In this document: positions 7,520 to 15,957 of the stretch, in pieces
How positions within the stretch are numbered: position 1 is the stretch's first letter
Layout: each line of letters opens with the position of its first letter
NCBI GenBank assembly: GCA_034435315.1
Contig: DAOTYB010000071.1
Location: 1-56,280 of the forward strand
Direction of reading: 5' to 3'
DNA length: 56,280 nucleotides
From: VGOB01 sp034435315
GTDB taxonomy: Bacteria > Chloroflexota > Anaerolineae > UBA4142
Notes under the pieces: model-generated
The model's input: the letters and a program-made list of their open reading frames with translations, nothing else
Database searches by the model: none
What the model was told of the DNA's origin: nothing
Position numbers and translations under genes: made by a program

Positions 7520-8368
7520 CTACTTGGGCGCCAGCCACGCGAGTCCCACTACGCCCGGTCCCACGTGCGTCCCCGAAACCGGTCCCGTCTCGGCAATCGT
7601 CACCTGCCCATTCGGGATGTGAGACATCACCATATACTTGAGTCGGCGCGCCAGCACCTCCGCGTAGCAATGCACCACTGCCATTTCTTGATTCAAGCCA
7701 TATTCCAGCGCAATCTCCACAAGGCGTTCTAGTGCCTGTTGCTGCGTGCGCGCTGCGCCCAGCGGGAGCACTTCGCCGCGCGAGAGAGCGAGGAGCGGCT
7801 TGACGTTGAGCATCGTGCCCACCATTCCCGCCGCCTTACCGAGTCGGCCACTGCGCTGCGCGTACTGCAACGAATCGAGCATCGCGATCAGGCGCGGACG
7901 TTCGCGCAGCGATTCGACGAGTTCCAGGATTTCGGTCAGCGTGGCGCCGCGCGCCGCCGCGCGCGCCGCGTGAATGACCAGCCACCCTTGCGCCATACTC
8001 AATTGCTGCGAGTCCACAACCTCGATCATCACTGGTGTATCTTGCCTGACGTTCTGCGCGGCAAGGCGCGCCGAATTAAACGTGCCGCTCAACGTACTCG
8101 CCACGTGAATCGAAACGATCTGGCGCGTGGTGCGCGCAAGTTGGCGATACACCTCCTCGAACATACCCACCGGCGGATTCGATGTGGTGGGCGGTTTAGG
8201 AATATTTGCAATCAGACGATAAAAACCTTCCGTATCCAGATCTAACTTGTCGCGATAGGTTTTACCGCCAACCTGAACAAGGCACGGAACGATGGTAATG
8301 TCCAGCCCTTGCATCAGTGCGGGAGGAAGATCCGCCAGACTGTCAGTGACGATTTTAACGTTTGCCAT
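7520..8368 (-). CDS. DegV family protein
   Basis: A 282-residue DegV/FakB-type fold. The N terminus VKIVTDSLADLP, the central SIHVASTLSGTFNSARLAA loop (fatty-acid carboxylate binding) and the C-terminal GPVSGTHVGPGVVG are the family signatures. DegV/FakB proteins bind a single fatty acid, and in Firmicutes they present it to the FakA kinase. No fakA is nearby. The first 14 nt overlap the end of the phosphomutase gene, so expression is coupled. Confidence 0.9.
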   Translation of the reverse strand: MANVKIVTDSLADLPPALMQGLDITIVPCLVQVGGKTYRDKLDLDTEGFYRLIANIPKPPTTSNPPVGMFEEVYRQLARTTRQIVSIHVASTLSGTFNSARLAAQNVRQDTPVMIEVVDSQQLSMAQGWLVIHAARAAARGATLTEILELVESLRERPRLIAMLDSLQYAQRSGRLGKAAGMVGTMLNVKPLLALSRGEVLPLGAARTQQQALERLVEIALEYGLNQEMAVVHCYAEVLARRLKYMVMSHIPNGQVTIAETGPVSGTHVGPGVVGLAWLAPK

Positions 8369-9791
8369 AGTCTTTCAAACCTGCCAGTTTCAAGCCCGCG
8401 TCCAGAATATCATGACGCTTGTGCTCGAGAGTAGTCTCCACGTAGAACCGCATAATCGGTTCCGTGCCCGAAAAGCGAATCACCAGCCAACCGCCATCGG
8501 CGAGCAAGTACTTGAATCCATCCAGCGTGTTGATGCCGATCACGCGAACGCCGGCAATCTCACTCGGTTGCGCGCTCTGCAAGCGCGCCAGAATCTCGCC
8601 ACGTTTTTCCTCCGGGAAGGTCGTGTCAATGCGTTCGTAGTAATGCGGTCCCACCAAATCGAAAAGATGCTCGATGAGTTGCGAGGGCGTCTTGTTGGTC
8701 TGCACCACGAAATCGAGCAGATACAACCCGGCGACGATGCCATCGCGTTCGGGAATGTGACCTTGAAACGCATAGCCGCCCGATTCTTCACCGCCGATGA
8801 GCGCGTGGGTCTCGACCATTTTCGGCGCGACGTACTTAAAGCCCACGCCGGTCTCGTACAGCGGCACGTTAAAACGCCGGGCAAGTTTGTCGAGCATCAC
8901 GGTGGTGTTGAGTGTGCGCACAATCGCGCCCCGTTGTCCGCGCACCTCTAGCAAGTACAACGCGAGCAACGCGTACATTTGCAACTGGTGGATAAAGACG
9001 CCTTTTTCCGTCGCGCCACCGATGCGATCCGCGTCGCCATCGGTCGCGATGCCCAGATGCGCGCGTTCGCGCTTGACCAGTTCCAACAAACCGTTGACGT
9101 TCGGCGGGATCGGTTCGGGGTTGTTCATCTCTGGAAAGAGGGGATTGCGCTGGTCGTGAATCTCGACGACGCGCGTGGTGCCGCCAGCGAGCAAACTCTT
9201 GAACCAGCCCATTCCCGCGCCCCACATCGAATCAATGGCAAGAGTCAAGCCCGATTCGCGCAGCGGCGTCAGGGAGACAAGTCGTTCGAGTTGTTCCAGA
9301 TACGCTGGCTTGGGATCAAAAATTTCGACGAGTCCTTGCTCGCGCGCGCTATCAAAGGGGACGCGCTTGATTTCTTCGGGTGGCGGAATCAGCGACTCGA
9401 TGTGTTTCAAACCTTCGGGCGCAATCGCGCCCGCGTAATCGGCGCGCACCTTAAAGCCGCCCCAGATAGGTGGATTGTGCGACGAGGTGATGTTGACCGC
9501 GCCGTGTGCCTTTTTGGCAAGAATGGCATAGGAGATGACCGGCGTGGGCGTCGGGCGATCCACCAGATACACCTTGATTCCGTGCGCGGCAATCACTTCG
9601 GCGACGGCTTGCGCGAACAAGTCGGAGGCAAAGCGCGTGTCATAGCCGATGACCAAGCCGCGCGTCGTCTGGTTCGTCGCGATGAGATAGCGCGCCATTC
9701 CCATCGCACAGCGACGTACATTCTCAAACGTAAAATCTTCGGCGATAACTCCACGCCACCCGTCTGTACCAAAAACGATCTTTGTCAGCAT
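8355..9791 (-). CDS. Phosphoglucomutase/phosphomannomutase family
   Basis: A 478-residue alpha-D-phosphohexomutase with four domains. The N terminus is FGTDGWRGV. The phosphoserine loop is NITSSHNP (Ser about 101), the Mg-binding loop is DGDADRIG (about 238), the sugar-specificity loop is GEESGGYA (about 322) and the phosphate-binding loop is RFSGTEP (about 442). It interconverts hexose 1- and 6-phosphates. The operon also makes GDP-deoxyhexoses, so mannose-1-P supply for GDP-mannose is a reasonable job, but GEESG is also seen in glucose-specific members. GAGGAGAGG precedes the ATG. Confidence 0.9.
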   Translation of the reverse strand: MLTKIVFGTDGWRGVIAEDFTFENVRRCAMGMARYLIATNQTTRGLVIGYDTRFASDLFAQAVAEVIAAHGIKVYLVDRPTPTPVISYAILAKKAHGAVNITSSHNPPIWGGFKVRADYAGAIAPEGLKHIESLIPPPEEIKRVPFDSAREQGLVEIFDPKPAYLEQLERLVSLTPLRESGLTLAIDSMWGAGMGWFKSLLAGGTTRVVEIHDQRNPLFPEMNNPEPIPPNVNGLLELVKRERAHLGIATDGDADRIGGATEKGVFIHQLQMYALLALYLLEVRGQRGAIVRTLNTTVMLDKLARRFNVPLYETGVGFKYVAPKMVETHALIGGEESGGYAFQGHIPERDGIVAGLYLLDFVVQTNKTPSQLIEHLFDLVGPHYYERIDTTFPEEKRGEILARLQSAQPSEIAGVRVIGINTLDGFKYLLADGGWLVIRFSGTEPIMRFYVETTLEHKRHDILDAGLKLAGLKDYGKR

Positions 9792-9798
9792 CCTCTCC

Positions 9799-9954
9799 TC
9801 AAGTCAATGAGCCAATGAGCCAATGCATCAATGAGCCAAATCAAATGTGCCAAATGTGCCAAACGTGCCAAACTATTTGTCATTCGTCATTCGTCATTCG
9901 TCGTTCGTCATTCGTCCTTGGGCTCATTGGCACATTGGGCAATTGGCTCATTGC
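9799..9954. repeat. Composite short-repeat tract with hairpin arms
   Basis: The left arm consists of AATGAGCC and AATGTGCC units. The centre has five or so TCATTCG/TCGTTCG units. The right arm reads GGCTCATTGG CACATTGG and is complementary to the left arm. The tract exactly fills the gap between glmM and the phosphomutase gene within an operon and could form a large mRNA hairpin. Confidence 0.8.
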
Positions 9955-11310
9955 TCACGTAATCGTTTCTTGTATCACCGTAGCAATTGTGTGCGCCGCG
10001 CGCTCGATTGCCGCGGCGTCTTTTCCCTCAATCATAATGCGCGCGAGGTTTTCGGTGCCCGAATAGCGAACCAGAATGCGCGCGTCGTCGCCGAGCGCGC
10101 GTTGTGCGCGCGCGATGGCATCCTGAATCGGGGGAAATTCGTCAAGCGGTGGTTTGCGCGGCACGCGCACGTTCACCAGCACCTGGGGATAGCGCGTCAT
10201 ACATGTAGCGAGTTGCGCAAGTGACTCACCGCGCCGCGCCATAATCTCGGCAAGGCGAAGTGTCGTGTAGATGCCGTCTCCCGTCGTGTGTGCACCATCG
10301 AACAAGACGATGTGCCCCGATTGTTCGCCCCCCACCACGCCGCCCATCGCGCGCATCCGTTCGGTGACCCACCGATCGCCAACGGCGGTGCGCTCCAATG
10401 TGACCCCGATTTCCGCGAGCGATTTTTCTAGACCGATGTTCGCCATCACGGTCGAGACGACCGCGTTGCCGTTGAGCAAACCGCGCGCGTGCAGATCGCG
10501 CGCGAGAATCGCCAGCACAAAATCGCCATCCACAAAGTTGCCATATTCGTCCACGAACACGGCGCGGTCGCCATCGCCATCGAACTGTACACCGAAATCA
10601 GCGCGCGTGCGCAAGACCGTGTCGCGCAAGAGTTTTGGTTCCAGCGCATCGTAACCGTAATTGATGTTCACGCCATCGGGTTGATGATTGAGGGCGAGCA
10701 CGTCCGCGCCCAGTGCACGCAACACGCGCGGTGCCAGTTCCGCTGTGGCGCCGTTGTTGCAATCCACCACCACGCGCATGCCAGACAAAATCGGCTGACG
10801 CGCCACCGCGTTCAACAAGAAATCCGCATACGCGTCCACTGCGCCGGCATCGTCGCGGCGCTGACCAATCGAGCCAATCGGTCGGCGCGTGGGCGTGGCG
10901 TGATTGGCAAAGGCAAGCGTCTCGACGCGCGCTTCGTCCGCATCGGGAATTTTGAAACCATCCGCGCCGAACACCTTGATTCCGTTATAATCGAACGGAT
11001 TGTGCGATGCGGAAATCACAATCCCACAACGCGCCGCGCGCGCGCGTGTGAGCAAGGCAATGCCGGGCGTAGGAACAACGCCCACGTGGAGCGTCTCGAA
11101 TCCCTGTGCCATCAAGCCGGCGGCAAGCGCGTTTTCGATCATCGCGCCGCTCAGGCGCGTATCGCGTCCAATCACGGCGAGCGGTTTGTGGGTGTCGCTT
11201 CCCAACACCTCACCGAGCGCGCGACCGATGTGGGTGATGAATTCGGGTGTCAGTGGAAACTCGTTCGCGATGCCGCGAATGCCGTCGGTGCCAAACAAGC
11301 GTTCAGTCAT
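9955..11310 (-). CDS. glmM: Phosphoglucosamine mutase
   Basis: A 451-residue enzyme converting glucosamine-6-P to glucosamine-1-P for UDP-GlcNAc and peptidoglycan synthesis. It starts with LFGTDGIRGIAN, which is diagnostic for GlmM. The active-site loop VISASHNPFDYNGIK carries the phosphoserine (about 100). DGDGDRAVFVD (about 240) binds Mg, GGEQSGHIV (about 325) is the GlmM sugar loop, and RYSGTENLARIM (about 415) binds phosphate. It lies 12 nt downstream of the MNT-HEPN gene. Confidence 0.93.
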   Translation of the reverse strand: MTERLFGTDGIRGIANEFPLTPEFITHIGRALGEVLGSDTHKPLAVIGRDTRLSGAMIENALAAGLMAQGFETLHVGVVPTPGIALLTRARAARCGIVISASHNPFDYNGIKVFGADGFKIPDADEARVETLAFANHATPTRRPIGSIGQRRDDAGAVDAYADFLLNAVARQPILSGMRVVVDCNNGATAELAPRVLRALGADVLALNHQPDGVNINYGYDALEPKLLRDTVLRTRADFGVQFDGDGDRAVFVDEYGNFVDGDFVLAILARDLHARGLLNGNAVVSTVMANIGLEKSLAEIGVTLERTAVGDRWVTERMRAMGGVVGGEQSGHIVLFDGAHTTGDGIYTTLRLAEIMARRGESLAQLATCMTRYPQVLVNVRVPRKPPLDEFPPIQDAIARAQRALGDDARILVRYSGTENLARIMIEGKDAAAIERAAHTIATVIQETIT

Positions 11311-11322
11311 CAGATACAGGTG

Positions 11323-12102
11323 CTACTCCGAAGAGATCTTTCTTTCCACCAGAGTTACTGTTGTTTCTGCCAGTTGAATGGCGGTGCGCGCCTCATCCAC
11401 CCGATAGACTTGAGCGGGTACGCCGTCTGGCAATCCATTTGGATAACGTGTCGCGATGTACAGGCGATCCAGGAAGGCAACCTGAGTAACGAGAGGTTTG
11501 AAATCCTCATCCAGCCTGGCGCATTCTTTTGCCAACTCGAGAACCGAATGTCCTCTCACACGCCGTTTGCCGCGAGAGTAAAGGTACGCCTTGAGTGCGC
11601 GTTCGGCGGCTTGCTGAGACCAAAAACAGGCGACGGAATAAAAGCCACCTTGTTCGTTCCACTTTGCGGCTGCCAGATCAGACTGTGCCTGCTGTAGCCA
11701 TCTTTGTCCTGATTGTTCTGCTTGTCCCTTTGGCATTCCTCTACTTCGATGTAGCGGGTTCAGCGGCTTGTGTCGAGTGCCCGCGCGCGCATAGACCACG
11801 ATACCTTCGCGGACAATGTCCGCGATGAAAGGATTGGCGCGCGTCTGCATTTCCGCAAATTCGTTGGGCGTATAGACCAGCACATCCAGCGCGAAATCGG
11901 GTTGGATCAAATCGTACACCTCTGCCAGCCGGTCGAGGAAACAGGCATTCGTTTCTTTGATGATGGCAATATCAATGTCGCTGCACCGATTGGTGTCACC
12001 TCGCGCGGCAGAGCCAAACAGAATCACACGTTCGGGATCGTACGGCTTGAGCGCACGCACGATGCGATTCACGCGCCGACGCACACGCGCATCCACCTTC
12101 AC
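11323..12102 (-). CDS. Single-chain MNT nucleotidyltransferase-HEPN fusion
   Basis: The 259-residue protein joins two domains usually made as separate toxin and antitoxin. Residues about 1-105 are a minimal nucleotidyltransferase with the G-S-x10-D-x-D signature (VILFGSAARG followed by SDIDIAI). Residues about 130-255 are a HEPN domain (QAQSDLAAAKW, AAERALKAYL) with an R-x4-H motif at RRVRGH. In two-gene MNT/HEPN systems the MNT protein AMPylates and silences the HEPN RNase. A fixed fusion might be a self-restrained RNase or a housekeeping variant. The start is GTG at 12102; a GTG two codons in is possible. It sits inside a sugar-nucleotide operon, not next to defence genes. Confidence 0.85.
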   Translation of the reverse strand: MKVDARVRRRVNRIVRALKPYDPERVILFGSAARGDTNRCSDIDIAIIKETNACFLDRLAEVYDLIQPDFALDVLVYTPNEFAEMQTRANPFIADIVREGIVVYARAGTRHKPLNPLHRSRGMPKGQAEQSGQRWLQQAQSDLAAAKWNEQGGFYSVACFWSQQAAERALKAYLYSRGKRRVRGHSVLELAKECARLDEDFKPLVTQVAFLDRLYIATRYPNGLPDGVPAQVYRVDEARTAIQLAETTVTLVERKISSE

Positions 12103-12129
12103 CTCATGACCATCACTGCACTCACGCGC

Positions 12130-13107
12130 TCATAACCTATGCTGCTTTTTGAGAGCCGCCAGATCTGCCTGCACCATCATTTCAATCATCTGTTCAAAGG
12201 TGACGCTGGGTTCCCAGCCCAGTTTTTGCTTTGCCTTGCTCGCATCACCGATAAGCAAGTCCACATCAGCGGGACGCAAATCGGCGGGGTTCACATACAC
12301 GTACTTTTGCCAGTCGAGATCCACGCATCCAAACGCCACTTCGCACAAATGCCGTACCGAATGCGTTTTACCGGTGGCGATGACATAGTCTTCGGGCTGG
12401 TCTTGTTGCAGCATCAAGTGCATCATTCGCACATAATCGGGCGCCCAGCCCCAATCGCGCTGCGCGTCGAGATTGCCCAGCGGGAGTTTGTCTGCCAGTC
12501 CCAGCGCGATTTTTGCCGCGTGATACGTGACCTTGTGGGTAACGAATTCCAAGCCCCGGCGCGGCGATTCGTGATTGAACAAAATCCCTGAAACCGCGAA
12601 CATATTGTACGATTCGCGATAGTTGACGGTGATCCAGTGACCGTACACTTTGGCAACGCCGTAGGGACTGCGTGGGTGAAAGGGGGTGGTCTCCTTTTGC
12701 GGCACCTCAACGACCTTGCCAAACATTTCCGACGACGACGCCTGGTAAAAACGAATGTCAGGGTCCACAATGCGAATCGCTTCGAGCATTCGCGTGACCC
12801 CCAGCGCGGTAAACTCGCCGGTTAGCACGGGTTGTTTGAACGACGTCGGGACGAACGATTGAGCAGCCAGATTATACACTTCGCTGGGACGATGTTCGCG
12901 CAAAACGTCAATCAGCGATACTTGGTCCAGCAAGTCACCCTGCACGATGCAAATCTTGTCCTGAATGTGCATAATGCGTTCAAAGTTGATGGTTGAGGTG
13001 CGCCGCACCATCCCAATCACTTGGTAGCCAAGTTCCAAAAGATACTCGGCAAGGTAACTGCCATCTTGTCCGGTGATTCCCGTAATCAATGCTCGTTTCT
13101 TTGCCAT
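12130..13107 (-). CDS. gmd: GDP-mannose 4,6-dehydratase
   Basis: A 325-residue extended short-chain dehydrogenase. It has the Rossmann motif GITGQDGSYLAE (about 9-20), the Gmd-specific RRTSTINFERI, the catalytic SSSEMFG with Thr/Ser and Glu, Y-x3-K as YGVAKVY (about 150), and NHESPRRG. It converts GDP-D-mannose to GDP-4-keto-6-deoxy-D-mannose. The next reductase gene, 33 nt upstream in the same operon, would use this product. GGAG lies 5 nt before the ATG. Confidence 0.95.
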   Translation of the reverse strand: MAKKRALITGITGQDGSYLAEYLLELGYQVIGMVRRTSTINFERIMHIQDKICIVQGDLLDQVSLIDVLREHRPSEVYNLAAQSFVPTSFKQPVLTGEFTALGVTRMLEAIRIVDPDIRFYQASSSEMFGKVVEVPQKETTPFHPRSPYGVAKVYGHWITVNYRESYNMFAVSGILFNHESPRRGLEFVTHKVTYHAAKIALGLADKLPLGNLDAQRDWGWAPDYVRMMHLMLQQDQPEDYVIATGKTHSVRHLCEVAFGCVDLDWQKYVYVNPADLRPADVDLLIGDASKAKQKLGWEPSVTFEQMIEMMVQADLAALKKQHRL

Positions 13108-13140
13108 TGATGCTCCAGGGTGATGTGGTAACAGGTATGC

Positions 13141-14103
13141 TTATCCGCGTTGACGTGCTACCTGCTCCCGCCAATAGTCTAGAATATCGCGCAGGCTGGT
13201 TTCCAGTGGAATCGTTGGAGTCCAGCCGGTCTGCGTACGAAATTTGGTGGGATCGCAATACAAAATCGGTGTGTCGGAGGGACGAAAGCGCGCCGGATCG
13301 GCTTCCACACGAATCGCCGCGCGACTGTGTTGTAACAACATCTCGACGATGGTCTGGATGGAGACGGCACGCGCGCTGCCGATGTTGTACACCTCGCCGG
13401 GCACGCCGTGTTCGAGGGCGAGATAGTAGGCGCGCACCATATCGCGCACATCGGTAAAATCGCGCTGCGCGCTCAGATTACCGACGTACAACACCGGCGC
13501 GCGCAAGCCGGCTTCGATTTCGGCAATCTGTTTGGCAAAGTTCGACGTGACGAATTGCTCGCTCTGGCGCGGTCCGATGTGATTGGACGGTCGCACGCGA
13601 ACCACGTGCAACCGATGGCTGAGAAAATATTGCAAGCCCAAAAAATCCTGAGCGATTTTGCTCACGCCATACGGACTATCGGGGCGCAACGGCGTGGTTT
13701 CCGTGATAGGCAGATCGCGCGCGTCCACGCGTCCATACTCGTCCATTGAGCCGATAACAAGAATCCGCGCGGAGGATTGCAAGCGTGCGGCAGTGTGGAG
13801 GACGTTCACCTGCGCGCGGATGTTCGTCTCCAGAGTCGCCCAGGGGTCTTGCCATGAGATGGGCGCAAACGCCTGTCCTGCCAGATGGTAGATGTGCGTC
13901 GGTTGTGTTTGCGTCAACAGGTTTTCCACGACGTGCGCGTCCGTCAAATCACCAGGGATGAACGTGACCCGTGAACCTAAATGAGATAGATGACTCGTCG
14001 AACCCAGCCCGGTGCCAAAAACGTGAACATCTGCCTGAGTCAACAAAAACTCTGCCAGATGACTGCCGGCAAAGCCATTCATTCCCGTGATGAGCGCGCG
14101 CAT
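13141..14103 (-). CDS. rmd: GDP-4-keto-6-deoxy-mannose reductase
   Basis: A 320-residue extended SDR. The start MRALITGMNGFAGSHLAE is chosen over a longer frame because it places the Rossmann glycines at the N terminus. The active site is GSMDEYG plus Y-x3-K in YGVSKIAQ (about 137), followed by RPSNHIGPRQ and QRDFTDVRD, both typical of Rmd. It reduces the Gmd product to GDP-D-rhamnose (a GDP-6-deoxy-D-talose variant cannot be excluded) for surface polysaccharide. It is paired with gmd, which supports the call. Confidence 0.85.
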   Translation of the reverse strand: MRALITGMNGFAGSHLAEFLLTQADVHVFGTGLGSTSHLSHLGSRVTFIPGDLTDAHVVENLLTQTQPTHIYHLAGQAFAPISWQDPWATLETNIRAQVNVLHTAARLQSSARILVIGSMDEYGRVDARDLPITETTPLRPDSPYGVSKIAQDFLGLQYFLSHRLHVVRVRPSNHIGPRQSEQFVTSNFAKQIAEIEAGLRAPVLYVGNLSAQRDFTDVRDMVRAYYLALEHGVPGEVYNIGSARAVSIQTIVEMLLQHSRAAIRVEADPARFRPSDTPILYCDPTKFRTQTGWTPTIPLETSLRDILDYWREQVARQRG

Positions 14104-14217
14104 TCTACTGTGTGTGACTCCAAAAACTTGGCTCATTATACCCGAAATTGGCATCTCGCGCAAAACGGTTTGCGTTTCGCGCACGCAAGTCACTTGATAT
14201 TCGTCGCTACGGCTAAA

Positions 14218-14249
14218 GCGTGAACGCTGGCAATCGCCAGCGTTCACGC
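14218..14249. terminator. Perfect 14-bp hairpin between fmdB and rmd
   Basis: GCGTGAACGCTGGC (14218-14231) and its exact complement (14236-14249) enclose a 4-nt loop. There is no T-run, so it is a weak candidate terminator or an mRNA processing/stability hairpin. The left half alone recurs at 14283-14296, which suggests a repeat origin. The rest of the 14104-14347 gap shows no gene. Confidence 0.55.
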
Positions 14250-14347
14250 AGCAAACTTGATACGCGCGTCAAAATCGAAACAGCGTGAACGCTGGCGACA
14301 ACGACGCCAAGCCAAAACTGACCTGCGGCAATTCAACCTGCTAGTGG

Positions 14348-14749
14348 TTAGAGATCGTCCATCGCTGATTCTGTTTCGCCGGTTCCTCCCAATCCTGGCA
14401 TAGATTTTTCAATTTCTTCTGGACTCTCGCCGGCTTCGAGACGTTCTACCATCTCATTGAATTCAGGACCTAGGTCCTCGCCACCCAGTTGGCTACTCAT
14501 TTTGCGCATAAAGCGCGCGACGCTCTTGGGGTCGTTCTCGTCCACATCACCAAAGTTGGCAGGATCTGCCAGTGCTTCGAGGCGCGCCTCCTCCGATTTG
14601 ATTGTCGCGACGCGCGAGACCAGGCGCGTGAGGTGGCTGCCTCCGCAGTGCGGACAGGTGGGAGTGTCGGTGGTGGCAGCAGCAAACGAGCGGAAAAAAA
14701 TGCTGACACGACGCTTGCAATCGGCACAACGATATTCGTAGATGGGCAT
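14348..14749 (-). CDS. FmdB-family zinc-ribbon protein
   Basis: A 133-residue protein starting MPIYEYRCADCKRR, with a second CxxC at TCPHCGG (about 32-35): the FmdB/CxxC_CXXC_SSSS regulatory-type zinc ribbon. The tail is acidic, with LEAGESPEEIEKSMPGLGG, as in Chloroflexota and actinobacterial homologues. Its role is not established; FmdB was named from a formamidase operon. GGGAGGTGAT precedes the ATG at a good distance, and a strong promoter lies 48 nt upstream. Confidence 0.88.
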   Translation of the reverse strand: MPIYEYRCADCKRRVSIFFRSFAAATTDTPTCPHCGGSHLTRLVSRVATIKSEEARLEALADPANFGDVDENDPKSVARFMRKMSSQLGGEDLGPEFNEMVERLEAGESPEEIEKSMPGLGGTGETESAMDDL

Positions 14750-14796
14750 CGAGTATCACCTCCCGTTTGAAGATGGAACTCTACAGGCTCGTGTAG

Positions 14797-14825
14797 ATTA
14801 TAATGCGATTGCAACGCGTTGACAA
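14797..14825 (-). promoter_or_regulatory. Promoter of the fmdB-led operon
   Basis: On the minus strand TTGTCA (14820-14825) and a perfect TATAAT (14797-14802) are 17 bp apart. The predicted start is near 14790, about 40 nt before the fmdB ATG. A TTTCAGTT inverted-repeat element begins only 5 bp upstream of the -35 box. Confidence 0.7.
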
Positions 14826-14830
14826 CACGC

Positions 14831-14983
14831 GCATTTCAGTTGCCCACCCGCAGGGCATGTGCGAGTAGGGGCGAGGCATTTGCCGCAGTACACTCCTTGA
14901 GCAAAGCAATTTGGCATCGGGAGCGATCTGCCCAGGCGAAATTTTCATGCAAATGCCTTGCCCTTGCCCCCAAACTGAAATGC
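14831..14983. repeat. 153-bp element with GCATTTCAGTT terminal inverted repeats
   Basis: GCATTTCAGTT at 14831-14841 is matched in reverse by AACTGAAATGC at 14973-14983. The right end reads TTGCCCCCAAACTGAAATGC, like the ends of the copies at 111-185 and 42647-42942. The interior has no ORF. It lies between the epimerase gene and the fmdB promoter. Confidence 0.75.
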
Positions 14984-15030
14984 ATCCTCCACCACAAAAA
15001 ATCAGCCGAGGTACTATCCTCGGCTGGTGC

Positions 15031-15957
15031 TCATTGTTTGAATCTTTCGTCCTCCCGCAGCATGCGCTGCAAGCCTTCGTCGAGTGAGACGCTCGGTTGC
15101 CATTTGAGCAACTGGTCTGCCAGACGGATGTCGGCAACCAGGCGTGGCACCCCACCTTTTTCGCTGAGGTTCTCCAGACGATGCGCGGTGCGCCCGGTAA
15201 CGTATTCCATCCGCTCGACCAGTTGCGCGATGCTCACTTCTTGACCGCTGCCGATGTTGATGATCGCCCGATTGATATTCTGCGCCGTCGCTGCGCGCGC
15301 AAGGGCTTGGACCACGTCGCTGATGTAAACAAAATCGCGCGTCTGTTTGCCACCGCCAAAGAGCACGACCGAGCCACCGCTGAGGATTTGTTTGAGGAAC
15401 AGGGGAATGACTGGCGCGTGCGAAGGTGGCAAGGGCTGGCGCGGTCCATACGCATTGAAAATCCGCAGCACGACCGTTTCGATTTTCCACAATGCCCCAA
15501 TCGAATGGAGGTAATACTCGGAGGCTAGTTTGCTCACCGCGTACGGTGTATCGGGATGCATCGGCGCGTTTTCGGAAACCGGTTGTTGTGGTTGATGTCC
15601 ATATGCCGCACCGGATGACGTCAGAATCACGCGCTTGACGCCGGCATCGCGCACCGCTGTCATCAGCGATACGGTGCCACCGACATTGACCGCGTTATAC
15701 TCGACGGGGTAGAGTACCGATTCGGCGACACTCACGCGCGCGGCGAGATGATACACACAATCGGTGCCTTTGAGCAGACTCCACAACCTAGGCGTATCGC
15801 GCACGTCGCCGCGCGTGAATAGAACGCGCGCGTGCAACAGGCTCGGATCACCCGCACTCAGATCGTCCAGCACGCGCACCTGATGTCCTTGCAATACCAG
15901 ATAATTCGCTAGCGCAGTGCCAATAAATCCTGCACCACCGGTGATAAGAACATTCAT
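15031..15957 (-). CDS. NAD-dependent epimerase/dehydratase (UDP-glucose 4-epimerase-like)
   Basis: A 308-residue extended SDR with VLITGGAGFIGTALA (residues 3-17) for NAD(H). The active site is LTSSGAAYG plus Y-x3-K (YAVSKLASEYY, about 148-158), followed by RIFNAYGPRQ and DFVYISDV. These are the signatures of GalE/WbpP-type nucleotide-sugar epimerases, probably acting on UDP-hexoses for exopolysaccharide. Substrate preference is unknown. Its ATG follows the stop of the surface-protein gene directly (TAAATG), so the two are co-transcribed. Confidence 0.88.
   Translation of the reverse strand: MNVLITGGAGFIGTALANYLVLQGHQVRVLDDLSAGDPSLLHARVLFTRGDVRDTPRLWSLLKGTDCVYHLAARVSVAESVLYPVEYNAVNVGGTVSLMTAVRDAGVKRVILTSSGAAYGHQPQQPVSENAPMHPDTPYAVSKLASEYYLHSIGALWKIETVVLRIFNAYGPRQPLPPSHAPVIPLFLKQILSGGSVVLFGGGKQTRDFVYISDVVQALARAATAQNINRAIINIGSGQEVSIAQLVERMEYVTGRTAHRLENLSEKGGVPRLVADIRLADQLLKWQPSVSLDEGLQRMLREDERFKQ

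Noticed and set aside
9799..9954. Possible CRISPR or integron-like repeat array
   Set aside because: Units are 7-9 bp, degenerate and self-complementary, with no regular spacers.
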